DNA of 64,000 nucleotides. Origin: CBDEGU01 sp965238045 (GTDB lineage: Bacteria > Acidobacteriota > Terriglobia > Bryobacterales > UBA6623). Below, in pieces: positions 53,892 to 63,723 of this stretch. Position 1 is the first letter of the stretch, and each line of letters opens with the position of its first letter. The DNA is taken from NCBI GenBank assembly GCA_965238045.1, contig CBDEGU010000012.1, positions 1-64,000 on the forward strand. Reading direction: 5' to 3'. The translations under genes and the position numbers were made by a program. Below the pieces are notes generated by a model that was given only the letters and a program-made list of their open reading frames with translations, was not told the DNA's origin and made no database searches.

Positions 53892-55486
53892 GCACACAGA
53901 TCGATCCAGCACTCAAAGCGAAAATCAAAGATTTCAAGGCCAACGTGGTCGACGTGGCCGACTTTAATGAGCGCATCGTCGGCGCTTACAACAACGGCAC
54001 GGCCGAAGAAGGTCTCGATGCCGACGACCAGGTGGCCCGCAGCGTCATACCGGCCGGCACCGGCTCGTTGCGCGATTTCAGTTATATCGCCCCCGACATC
54101 CCCGAGTTCCTCCCCGATCAGTGCGTCGGCTGCATGGATTGCGTTACGCAGTGTCCCGACACCGCTATTTTGGCGAAAGTCATCGAGCCCGAGACACTCG
54201 AGACCAGCCTCGAGTCCATCGGCGACGAGGGCGAACGCGCCAAGATGGCCGAGCAGTGGACCGAGACCAACAAATACTTCAAGCTCCTCGAAAAGAAGGG
54301 CATCGGCGGCGGAAAGTTCGGCATTTTCATCGACCCCACCAAATGCAAGGGCTGCTCGGAGTGCGTCGATGCTTGCGGCGACCATGAAGCGCTGAAGATG
54401 ATCCGCAAGGACGACGAGAATTTCCCCTGGTACCAGAACGCTTTTACCTTCTTCCAGAAAGCGCCCGACACGCCCTCGAAGTTCATCAACGAGCGTGCCC
54501 TGGCCGACATGATGCTGAGCGAAAAATCGCTGCTCTACGTCGGCGGCGCCGGATCCTGCATGGGGTGCGGCGAGGCCACCGTGCTTCGCATGATGCTCGC
54601 GGCGACTGGTTTCGTCTACGGTCCGGAAAACATCGGCCTGGTGGCGGCGACCGGCTGCAACACCGTCTACACTTCCACTTACCCCTATAACCCCTATCTC
54701 GTCCCCTGGACCAACTCTCTCTTTGAAAACGTTGCCGCCGACGCCATGGGCGTCCGCGCCCGCTGGGACCAGATGGGCTGGCAGAACAAATGACCATGGG
54801 CGATCGGAGGCGACGGCGCGATGCTCGATATCGGCTTCCAGTCGCTCTCGCGCATGCTGGCTTCGGGCATGGATATCAAAGTCCTCGTCCTCGACACCCA
54901 GGTCTACTCCAATACCGGCGGACAGGCATCCACCGGCTCTTACATGGGACAGAACGCCAAGATGTCCGCTCACGGCAAAGTCATTAAGGGCAAGAAAGAG
55001 CACCGCAAAGAGCTGGCGAACATCTGCATGATGCATAAGGATGTCTACGTCGCCCAAACCACCGCCGCGCACCCCAACCATCTTTACCGCGCCATTCTCG
55101 ACGCCAACGAATTCCCGGGGCCGGCGGTCATTAACACCTTCACCACCTGCCAGCCCGAGCACGGCGTGGCCGACGACATGGCCTATCATCAGGCGAAGCT
55201 GGCGGCCGATTCTCGAACGTTTCCCGTCTTCATCTATGACCCCCGCAAGGGCCCCCGCTTCAAAGATCGTTTGAGCCTGACCGGCAACCCGAAGGTGAAG
55301 GAGGACTGGTACACCCACCCCAAGACCGGCGAGCAGATCGACTTCATCCACTTCGCCCGCACCGAGGGCCGTTTCTCCAAGCATTTCGACAAAGACGGCA
55401 ACCCCTCCGACGTTCTGCTGGCCGCCCAGCAAGACCGCCTGGAAAACTGGAACCTGCTTCAGGAGCTGGCCGGGGTCAAAGACTAA
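53888..55486 (+). pseudogene. nifJ: Pyruvate:ferredoxin oxidoreductase, beta part with in-frame TGA
   Basis: 532 codons plus stop. Two 4Fe-4S motifs: CVGCMDCVTQCPDTAI and CKGCSECVDACGDHEAL. Then GSCMGCGEATVLRMMLAATG and VAATGCNTVYTSTYPYNPYL. Codon 302 is TGA (54791-54793), and the same frame continues without any other lesion: PWAIGGDGAMLDIGFQSLSR (the thiamine-diphosphate GDG motif), VLDTQVYSNTGGQASTGSYM, to the natural end. Truncation would remove cofactor binding and abolish activity, and the next ATG (54821) is past the motif. Nonsense mutation, sequencing error or readthrough are all possible. Confidence 0.88.
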
Positions 55487-55667
55487 ACGCCCGCCGTCTT
55501 CCTGCTCAACTAGATCCCCAGCCCAGCAAGTGTTGAGTTGGCTCTCAATAGCGTGATTCTTCAGGCGGTTTCTGCCCCAAGTCGCCTTTCACTCGTCAGT
55601 CAACTTGCTGGCTTTTGTCAGTGCGTGCTGAGCCAAGTAAGGAAATCTGGCTACATTGATCCCCTCT
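55487..55667. other. Intergenic between converging PFOR and DUF3616-like genes
   Basis: 181 bp. CCAGCAAGTG near 55519 and CAACTTGCTGG near 55601 are complementary and could pair across a wide loop. No clear terminator and no gene. Confidence 0.3.
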
Positions 55668-56711
55668 TCACTTCGGAACGTACAAGGCGCCTCGATCGGT
55701 CGTCTCCTTGCCGTCGAAAAAAACGATCAATGTCCCGCTAGGCGCCCGTGAGACTGCTTCTGGTTCTCTGCTGCTGCCAGCGAAGTGCTGGAGCACCCTA
55801 GATTCTGAGGTCTCGAGGTTGTATTCAACGAGCCCGGGTTGGGGCAACCCCTTGGCCTTGTCGGCGCTTCCCGCCGCGACGATGAGAAGGCGTTTCGTTT
55901 GTGAGTCCCAATCAAGACCACGAACACCCAGTCCCTCCAGGTTGACATAGTGCGGTTTAGGTTGCCCGGGTGAAACTGTGAGGCCTCAAGGTTCAGGCGA
56001 TAGCTCAGTATCACGGCCTTCCCGTCGGGAGTCAGAGGAGCTCGCAAGCCGACATACAGCATCCCTTCGCTGTCGCTGAGCAGGCGGTAAGCGAGGCCCT
56101 CAATATTGAACTCTTCATGGATCGTCGTTTTATCGAGGGGAAATTTCTCACCAACGTCCTGGAGTACCTTCTGGAAGTCCTTGGCGAGCCCTTCGTAGAT
56201 CCACTTCCATTCAAGCTCCCGTTTCTCGTCATCCCACTCTGCCCGAATCAGAAACTCGCGATCCGGGCGACGCTCGCCGCCCTTTCCTTCGTGGGAACCG
56301 ACGAGAAACACCGTGTTACTTCGGTCGGAGGCGAGGCCTTCGATGTCCTGCACAGCGGCTAGCCTTGGTTGTTCTGTATGAGGGCGGCTCTGCTTCCGCT
56401 TGCGCTCAATTCTTACGAGTCCGCAGTTCCAAGGGTTCAAGAGAGGCTCTGGGCAGTCCAATACCGTGCCAACGAGCTCGTCGTCGGCAATAAGGAGTCG
56501 TTTGCCCACAACGCCCACAACGGCGCTGCCTGAAGTCTCAAAATCAGTTACGATGGATTTCGCCAGCTCCGCCGACGCCGACGTCGAATCTGTCTCCTTT
56601 TCCGCCGCAGCGGCTCCAAGGACAATCGCGGACTCGAAATAGTTTTCGCGGTGTTCGGACCAGGAGAAGGTCGCGAAGTATGAGATAAGGATAGCAACCA
56701 GGATTTCCATT
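55668..56711 (-). pseudogene. Secreted DUF3616-like protein, frameshifted
   Basis: Starts at ATG 56711 with a hydrophobic N-terminus (MEILVAILISYFATFSWS). Contains AVVGVVGKRLLIADDELVGT, EEFNIEGLAYRLLSDSEGML and YVGLRAPLTPDGKAVILSYR, the core pattern of DUF3616 (a beta-propeller-like family). Around 55958 the frame changes: the continuation PHYVNLEGLGVRGLDWDSQT, KRLLIVAAGSADKAKGLPQP, ending GALYVPK at 55668, is in the next frame. One base change separates it from an intact ~347-residue protein. Function of the family is not established. Confidence 0.6.
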
Positions 56712-58203
56712 TTGGCCCTGGCACGGCCACAGTATACACCTGCGCTGCCCCGAATGCCCGTCTTTTCGCGCTGAACCCTGCACATCAGCTCCGGCGCCAG
56801 GCCCCAAGGCCCGTCCGTCCGCTCTCGGGCAGTGATTGAGCGGACGGAACGGCGTTCCGACCGACAACACTCCCCGGGAAACCTGTTTTGGAGCCAAAGC
56901 TGTTGATCCTCGCTGTGAAACGCTACCCGCCAGGCACAGGCAGCGCCCAGATCCTGCTCAGCATCTCGCCGAATAAGCGCCGGTTCAGATGCCCTTCGGC
57001 TAAGAGCAACCAGTAGTAGCGGGCGTGCTTGACCAGCCGACCGCCGGTCTTCATCAAGCGATGTTGTAGGCTCGTCAGCGACCAACTCTTGATCCGTCGC
57101 GGCAGCCCCAGCCGCCGCCAAAGGTTGCCCAGGTTGTAGGCCAGCACACTCAGCTGCAAGCGCACTTCGTTGGCCCGAAAGCGATGGCACGAAAGCCGCG
57201 TCCAGTGTATAGCCTGTTTGCCTTCTTTGATCCATTGCTCGGCGGTGCCGCGTTTGTTGTAGAAGCGCACCACCGAACGACTCGGCAAAACCATGTTCGT
57301 GACGATAAATCCGACGCGCGGGAATAGCTCGCCTTGATGATGCTCGACCCTGGCCACGACCCGCCGAGGCTTCGACCAACTCTCCGCCTGATAGCGGAAG
57401 CTCTTGTAGCGCACCAGGGGCTTGTGGCTCGGCCTTCCCGGCGGACGAAACAGAATGTCCTCGACCTCCAACTCCAGGGTCTTGTTGGCTGGAATGCGGA
57501 TGGCGTAGTCCACGCCGCGCTCTTCCATTGCCTCGTAGATCTCCGGCTTGGCGAAGGCAGCGTCGGCGCGGAACGTCACTCGTTTGCCCTCGGCCTGTTG
57601 GCGCTCGATCTCGGGCAACAGCAACTCGTTCCAATCCTCGGCGCTGTGCACGTTGCCCGGCCGCAGCTTCGCCGCCAAGCAATCGCCGTGCTGGTTGAAC
57701 AGCAGCAGCGGGTGGTAGCAGACCGACTCGAAATGGCCGTTGTAAGCGCTGCCTTCCTGTTGGCCGTGAACGGGGCTCTCGGTCGAGTCCATGTCGAGCA
57801 CGACGCGGTCTGAAGCGTTGGGGGCTTCGGCTTGCGCGACCAGTTTGCGGTTCACCGCCATCAACCCCAGCAGGTTCTTGTCGCTGGCCAGCAGCTCAGT
57901 CTCAAAGCTTTGCAGACGCGAGGTGAGCGCCCCGCCCCGATCCCAATTTTTCTTCGAGCCGATCAAGCGAAAGGTCGGATCGGCGGATACTCGCACGGCA
58001 TCGTTGAGATCCTCGTAGCCCGCGAGGCGGCTGTAGACCGACTGCCGCAGCAGATCGGCCAAGGGGAACTTCTTGTTCAGGCCTCGACGCGAATCCGTCA
58101 GATGTTCGTCGATCAGCTTCCCGAGCCCGAGCCGCTCGTCCAACTCCCGAACCAGGATTAGCCCGCCGTCGGAAGTGACACGCGATCCTCGGAAATCGAC
58201 TTT

Positions 58204-59193
58204 GATGGGTATTCACTTGACTCAGGTGACCACAAGATGTAGGATCTTGGAAAATGGAAGATTATCCGCGGAATCTGGCCGAGGTCGAGGCGCGTTTCGC
58301 CAACGAGCAGGCCTGTCGGGAGTATCTGTGTCAACTCCGCTGGCCGGAGGGTTTTCGTTGTCCGCGATGCGGGCATGACAAAACCTGGGCGGTACGCACG
58401 GTGCTGCTTATTTCAAGACACCCGCAAACCGCTCCAGAGCTGGTTTCGAGCCATGTGGTGGCTCACCAGCCAGAAGAACGGGGCCAGCGCACTGGGATTG
58501 CAACGAGCGTTGGGCCTGGGCAGCTACAAGACGGCCTGGACTTGGTTGCACAAGCTCCGGCGCGCTATGGTACGGCCCGGACGCGACCGGCTCAGCGGGC
58601 GCGTTGAGGTTGACGAGACCTACTTAGGAGCCCTGGAGGAGGGCGTGCGGGGCCGCCAAACCGACGCGAAAGCGCTGATTGCAGTAGCGGCCGAGGAAGA
58701 TGGCGCAGGCATCGGACGAATTCGGATGCGCACGATTCCGAACGCCTCCGGGGACAGCTTGATGGCCTTCGTTGGCGAGTCGGTCGAACCCGGCAGCGTG
58801 GTCCACACCGACGGTTGGCTGGGTTACGGGCCACTCGAAAGCGACGGCTATCGCCACGAGGTGAGCTACCTGGACGGGCAACCGGCGCGGGCCTCGGAAC
58901 TGCTCCCCCGCGTTCATCGCGTGGTGTCGTTGCTGAAGCGCTGGATACTGGGTACGCATCAAGGAGCCGTCAGCCACGAGCATCTCGACTCCTACCTCGA
59001 CGAATTCACCTTCCGCTTCAACCGCCGCAAGTCCAGAAGTCGAGGCAAGCTCTTCTACCGCCTGGTGCAGCAGGCCGTCGCCGTCCAACCGGTGCCCTAC
59101 AAGTCGCTGGTCGGAGGCACCGCAACACATGCTACGGACAACCACAACATGTAGGGGCTATTTCAAAATACCTGAGTCAAGTGAATACCCATC
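58204..59193 (+). mobile_element. IS1595-family element, copy 2 (defective)
   Basis: Ends GATGGGTATTCACTTGACTC and its complement at 59193; 8-bp target duplication TCGACTTT at 58196-58203 and 59194-59201. It is 990 bp, exactly 47 bp shorter than copy 1, and the whole difference lies in the transposase gene. The element must have moved with help from an intact copy, or lost the 47 bp after insertion. Confidence 0.92.
58254..59154 (+). pseudogene. IS1595-family transposase with zinc-ribbon deletion
   Basis: Starts MEDYPRNLAEVEARFANEQA and FRCPRCGHDKTWAVRTVLL, then loses 47 bp net compared with copy 1 (GTGCTGCT joined through TAT to TTCAAGACA). The second CxxC of the zinc ribbon is gone and the frame shifts. 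Downstream coding (FQDTRKPLQSWFRAMWWLTS, GRVEVDETYLGALEEG, VVHTDGWLGYGPLESDGYRH) is otherwise intact in the new frame. A start at ATG 58375 could yield a 259-residue protein lacking the DNA-binding domain. Confidence 0.9.
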
Positions 59194-59326
59194 TCGACTT
59201 TTAATAAACCGTTGAAGCTTAGCTGGAACGGCTTGTTTTCTTTTTCACCCATGGGGTGTTGATCTCCTCAGCGCCTTGAGTACGTTCAAACCCTCATCAC
59301 TAAAGGCGTCGAAGATGCTCGAAAGG

Positions 59327-60113
59327 TTAGCGAAAGAAACGTGAAAATGGAAATCCGGGAGCAAGGGCGAAGCCAATCGCTAGTTGTAGTAGCGCGTGAC
59401 GACCTTGCGTTAGTGTAAGTCTTAGAGTAGGCATTCTAGTGAAAGAGAAAAATAACACTGGACCAGCAACAGCGAGCAGCAGCGCCAAGACGGGATAATC
59501 GTACTCCTTCGGGTCATGGATCCGTGGAGCGTAGGACAAGACCCAAGCGATTGCCGTGACATTGATCACACCCCGAGCTGCACCGCCCCATGGACATGGG
59601 AATGGGATCAGCTTACAACCCAGCACAACGGCGAACAAGAGATAACCAATGGCCAGAAGGCCGACGTGGGTTAGGGTAGCTTGGCAGACTCGCACCAACT
59701 CAAGAAGCTCCCGCATGTACGTCCCCGATCCGTTTCCTCCCCAATTGGCGAAGGCCCGGCGTGTGTGCACCTTGCGAGCGACGGTCATGATCTTTTTGTC
59801 GGGCAAGTCTGGATACCTGACGGCCTGGATCGAATCCATTTCTCCCTGAAGCAGATAACGGAAGTCTCTCATGCTCTCGTCTCGGATCTCGTTATCCGAA
59901 CCGATAGCTTCCCAACGGATGTCAACTCCGAGCCCAGGCACTGTGGATGTCAACTCCGAGGCTTTGGGCATCCAGGCCGATCCCAATTCTACGAAGTCGT
60001 CTGACGCCCTCTGGACCACACCCAGGGGGTACCCGAAGATCAGCAGAATCGACAGGGCGAGGATCGCTGCACGGCTGTTTGCGAGTGACCGCTCGAAGAG
60101 CTGCCGTAGCCAT
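59327..60113 (-). CDS. Hypothetical membrane protein, 5'-truncated
   Basis: About 262 residues with one N-terminal span (AAILALSILLIFGYPLGVV), a ~130-residue extracytoplasmic part (RDFRYLLQGEMDSIQAVRYP, ANWGGNGSGTYMRELLELVR), and three or four C-terminal spans (VGLLAIGYLLFAVVLGCKLI; PVLALLLAVAGPVLFFSF). The start is not visible, because upstream of about 60113 the strand belongs to the SPASM fragment. DNA in the loop region contains GATGTCAACTCCGAG twice (about 59918 and 59946). Family not recognised. Confidence 0.5.
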
Positions 60114-60114
60114 C

Positions 60115-60853
60115 TATATTGCGTCGAGACCGGTGCGACTACAAACCGCTTCTTTCGCAAACTCGGCGTGGAGTACGTCCAATACATCCCTATTGCCGAA
60201 TTTCAGCCCGGCGGCGCGCCGCGGCCCTGGTCGGTCACTGCTCAGGAGTACGGCTGTTTCTTGGCCGAGACCTTCCGTCTGTGGTGGCCTAACCGCCGCC
60301 GCCTGAGAATTCGCTTCTTTGACAATCTCGCCGAGGCGCTTGCCGGACTCAAGCCCGGCTCTTGCTCGCTGCACGATAGCTGCGACAGCTATTGCGTCGT
60401 CGAACACAACGGCGACGTCTATCCTTGCGACTTTTTCGTCCGAGAGGAATGGAAGCTAGGCAACGTCAACGACACGTCGTCAAGCCCGGCTCTTGCTCGC
60501 TGCACGATAGCTGCGACAGCTATTGCGTCGTCGAACACAACGGCGACGTCTATCCTTGCGACTTTTTCGTCCGAGAGGAATGGAAGCTAGGCAACGTCAA
60601 CGACACGTCGTTCGGCGAGATCGCCCGGCACGGGCGGCGGTTCGAGTTCGCGAAGGCCCTGCCGCACAGCGAGTGCGAGGACTGCAAGTACGCTTCGATC
60701 TGCCGCCGGGGCTGTCCGAAACTCCGCGAGGGACGCCTCGGCCGCTTCGAAGACCTCGACTACTTCTGCCAAGCCTACAAAACGGCTTTCCGCGTCGCTG
60801 TGCCCAAACTGCGCAAGGAAGTGGAAAAGCTCGGCTATCCCGCTCAAAACTGA
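60115..60853 (+). pseudogene. Radical-SAM/SPASM maturase fragment with internal tandem duplication
   Basis: Resembles the C-terminal half of anaerobic sulfatase-maturating enzymes: YVQYIPIAEFQPGGAPRPWS, then CVVEHNGDVYPCDFFVREEW and CEDCKYASICRRGCPKL, the SPASM auxiliary cluster cysteines. The radical-SAM CxxxCxxC half is missing. A 131-bp segment (60349-60479) is exactly repeated at 60480-60610, which shifts the frame and duplicates HDSCDSYCVVEHNGDVYPCD. Non-functional. Confidence 0.8.
60349..60610 (+). repeat. Perfect 131-bp tandem duplication
   Basis: Both units start TCAAGCCCGGCTCTTGCTCG and end GACACGTCG, with no visible mismatch. The unit is not a multiple of three. Perfect identity means a recent event, or an assembly artefact. 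Confidence 0.9.
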
Positions 60854-60864
60854 CACCCGCTCAA

Positions 60865-60890
60865 CCCTTCACTAGATTCGGGACATGCTC
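60865..60890. repeat. Solitary IS256-type terminal repeat
   Basis: CCCTTCACTAGATTCGGGAC followed by ATGCTC closely matches the IS256 element end found at 3438-3463 (CCTTCAACTAGATTCGGGAC). No transposase or second end lies nearby. It is either the scar of a deleted IS256 element or the sequence the ends evolved from. The rest of 60854-61014 shows nothing. Confidence 0.6.
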
Positions 60891-61014
60891 GACTTCATGG
60901 CCCTCTCCCCATGATGCAAACACACTAGTATCTGAAATAAATTGCTCATTGTGAACGTGCTGGCACCCGCGTTAACGTTGACCAGTTTGCGTTTCCAAGC
61001 CGAAAGGGGGCACG

Positions 61015-62938
61015 ATGCAGCGTAAGGACTCACAGAAGCTGTCGCCTAGCCAAGACCCGCATTCCCCGGCAGGCGCAGCCGCCACCCATCCTAGCCAGTC
61101 CGGTTCCGCCTGGATAATCGGTCCCGTCCGCGACTCCCTGTTGTTCATCGGTGCGCCGCTGGTGGCCATCGCGGCATTCTTGCCGATGCGCGCCTGGTTC
61201 AGGTCGCAGGAGATCGCTGTCGTCCTGCTGGCGATTTTCACCTTCGGACATCATTTTCCGACCTTTCTGCGCGCTTACGGCGACCATGACCTGTTCGCTC
61301 GCTATCGCTGGCGGTTCCTGCTTGCTCCGCCGATCATTTTCGCCGGCGCCTTGTGGTTCAACGCACGGGATTTGCACGGGCTGCTGCTTTTTATTTCGAT
61401 GTGGGACATCTGGCACCTGATGATGCAGCACTTCGGCTTCATGCGCATCTATGACTCCAAAGCGGGGGCCATCAGCCCGGTGGCGTCGTGGCTTGACTGG
61501 GCCCTGTCGTATTCCTGGTACGTGACCCTCATCTTGATCAGCCCTCACTTCAGCCACAATTTACTCAGCCGCGCTTATCTGACTGGGCTGCCCCTGATCT
61601 CACCAGAAACGCTCGCCGCCGCGCGCACCGGCATGAGCACGCTGACAGCTCTCTTGACGCTGGTTTACATCGGCTACCACCTGAACCGTTGGCGCCAAGG
61701 CCGGCCCGTGAGCTGGCGCAAGTTCACGCTGCTGGGCATTTTCATCGGCGCGACCTACTTCCTCTACGTCTACATCGACGACTTTCTGGTTGGCTTCACC
61801 ATCTGGTCGGCCTTTCACTGCATCCAGTACTACGGCATCGTCTGGATGTTCAACCGCAACCGGGTGGCCAAACACGGTCATGTGACGGCCTTCACACGGT
61901 TCCTGTTCCGGCCGCGGGTGGCGCTGGTGGTCCTCTACATGGCAATGATCTTTGCCTACGGCTTCATCAATTACTGGGCCAGTTCCGTTCCCGGGCAGTT
62001 CCAGAGTCTATTGATCGCATTCATTATCACCTCGGGCGGCATGCACTATTACTACGACGGCTTCATCTGGAAGATGCGTGACGTTGAGACGCGCCAGGAT
62101 CTGGAGATCGCCCAGGAAGGTCCGTCCGTGCAGCCCGAGTCGGTCATGAGCGGGCTGAAGCAGTTCGTCCGGCGGCTGATGCCGACCGAACATGGCCGGC
62201 TGCAAGGGGCCTACCTGGTGGCGGTTGTGCTGACTCTGGCGGCCTTCGAGACTTGGAATGCGCATGACGAGCTGAGCTTCCGGCAGTCGCTCGTTGCCTT
62301 GACGCCCGAGAGCGGCGAGGCACAGTACAACTTCGGTAATGTGCTATGGCGGACTGGCCGGCTCGACGAGGCCGTCGCAACCTACCGCAAAGCGGTGTAT
62401 CTGATGCCCGAGTCCTCCAAGGCGTTCAACAACCTGGGCGGAGCCCTGTACGACCGAGGGGGGGGTCGGCGAAGCCATTGAGCAGTTCGAACGGGCGCTA
62501 GAGGTGTACCGGGCGGGGGAGGAGAAAACGGGGTCGCGATCGAGTTTGCCCGTGCAGCCGAGGTACCTGTCCAACCTGGTGGCGCACCCCGATATCGTCC
62601 ACACGAACCTGGCCGACGCGCTGGCCCGCAACGATCGGCTCGAAGAAGCGCTGGACCATTACCGTCAGGCCATCGATTTCAACCCCGCTTCGGCGCAAGC
62701 TCGAGCCGGTTTGGGGGCCACCCTGGCGGACTTGCGCAGCTATGACGAAGGCCGCCGGGAGCTCGAACAGGCCCTTCGGATCGACCCCGACTACGCCGTC
62801 GCGCACATCAACCTGGCCCACCTGCTTAACCATCTTGGCGAGGCCGATGCGGCCTTGCTCCATTACCGGGCGGCTCTTGAAAACGGCAGCGCGCAGGTGC
62901 GAGAGGCCGCGGCCGCCGCCGCGAGATCCCCTCCTTGA
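61015..62938 (+). pseudogene. Polytopic membrane protein with C-terminal TPR, frameshifted at G8
   Basis: About 10 membrane helices in residues 35-430 (SLLFIGAPLVAIAAFLPMRA, LLLFISMWDIWHLMMQHFGF, YYGIVWMFNRNRVAKHGHV), then tetratricopeptide repeats: SGEAQYNFGNVLWRTGRLDE, SSKAFNNLGGALYDRGG. At 62458-62465 a run of eight G throws the frame into an early stop at 62481; with seven G it would read GGVGEAIEQFERALEVYRAG and continue through HTNLADALARNDRLEEALDH and further TPRs to 62938. His-rich helices (FTFGHHFPTF) could bind metal. Function unknown. Confidence 0.7.
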
Positions 62939-63723
62939 CGTCCGATTCCAAGGTCAAGATGGACCGCATTACCGTTCCCTCGTTCTCTTGCGCGGAGGCG
63001 GACGGGTACGTTTGGGTGTACATGCCGGACCCCGCGGCTCGCCAGGAGGCGTTGCCGCCCGTTCCGCGGCTTCCGGTCTTCAGTTCCCGCTACCGGCAGA
63101 CTCACCTCTCGGCGGAGTTGGGCGTAGGGGTTGACGAGGCCATCATCCACGAAATGGACCCGCCTCACGGACCGTTCATTCATCAGGCCTGGTGGTGGCG
63201 GAGCCTCGGCGGCATTCAGGACAAGGAAAAGGTGGTCGAATCCATCCCCGGCGGCTTTCGCATTCCCGCCCACTCGCCTTCGCCCAACAGTGCTGCCTAC
63301 AAGTTGCTGCGTGTCTATGGCCACCCCATCACCACCACGATCGAGTTCGTGCTGCCGGGGATGCGCTTCGAGCAGATTCATTGCGGCCCGTATTGGCTGT
63401 CTAGCCGCGCCACGGTGACGCCCATGACCCGCGGCAAGTGCCGGTTCGACGTCTGTGCCGCATGGAATATCTTTTCCTGGACGCCGTTTGTGGGACCGAT
63501 ATTGCGCTTCTTTGGCCGCAAGTTCTTGGGTCAAGACCTGCGCAACATGGGAAAGCAGATTCTCGGTCTCGGGCGCCTGCCGGCCATGACTCTGGTGGGT
63601 GACGGTGACCGGCTGTCCGAGTGGTACTTCCAGTTGAAAGCCGCCCACATCAGGGCTAGGGCCAGTGGAGAAGCGATGATACACCCCATCTCCGGGCCGG
63701 TGACCTTGCGCTACCGGAGCTGA
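62935..63723 (+). CDS. Rieske-type oxygenase catalytic domain lacking the Rieske domain
   Basis: 262 residues starting at TTG 62935, which overlaps the TPR stop; ATG 62959 is an alternative. CAEADGYVWVYMPDP is the usual junction after a Rieske domain, and VDEAIIHEMDPPHGPFIHQA carries the mononuclear iron ligands (two His with nearby acids) of PaO-like oxygenases. The CxH...CxxH Rieske cluster is absent, so electron delivery is missing unless another protein supplies it. Probably a truncated gene joined to the TPR gene. Confidence 0.6.
   Translation: MTSDSKVKMDRITVPSFSCAEADGYVWVYMPDPAARQEALPPVPRLPVFSSRYRQTHLSAELGVGVDEAIIHEMDPPHGPFIHQAWWWRSLGGIQDKEKVVESIPGGFRIPAHSPSPNSAAYKLLRVYGHPITTTIEFVLPGMRFEQIHCGPYWLSSRATVTPMTRGKCRFDVCAAWNIFSWTPFVGPILRFFGRKFLGQDLRNMGKQILGLGRLPAMTLVGDGDRLSEWYFQLKAAHIRARASGEAMIHPISGPVTLRYRS

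Larger units (their letters stand above)
56923..59252 (-). pseudogene. IS1380-family transposase, split by IS1595
   Basis: The reconstructed start is ATG 59252 (MGEKENKPFQLSFNGLL), after GAGGAGA. The IS1595 insertion follows about 18 codons later. Resuming at 58203, KVDFRGSRVTSDGGLILVRE runs on to LDMDSTESPVHGQQEGSAYN (first Asp), TFRADAAFAKPEIYEAMEER (second Asp) and the end RIWALPVPGG. Removing the IS and one TCGACTTT duplication restores the frame exactly to about 446 residues. The remaining open frame from 58143 is a shortened, probably inactive protein. Terminal repeats of the host element were not identified. Confidence 0.88.

Noticed and set aside
54791..54793. TGA as selenocysteine or as a reassigned codon
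   Set aside because: Many genes in the window end in TGA with normal spacing, the affected position is not a known selenocysteine site in PFOR, and I cannot identify a convincing SECIS hairpin by eye. Nonsense mutation or error is simpler.
56740..57682. Long minus-strand frame joining the IS1380 region to the DUF3616-like gene
   Set aside because: The upstream half is out of frame with the transposase and has no similarity; only the part from 56711 on is a real gene.
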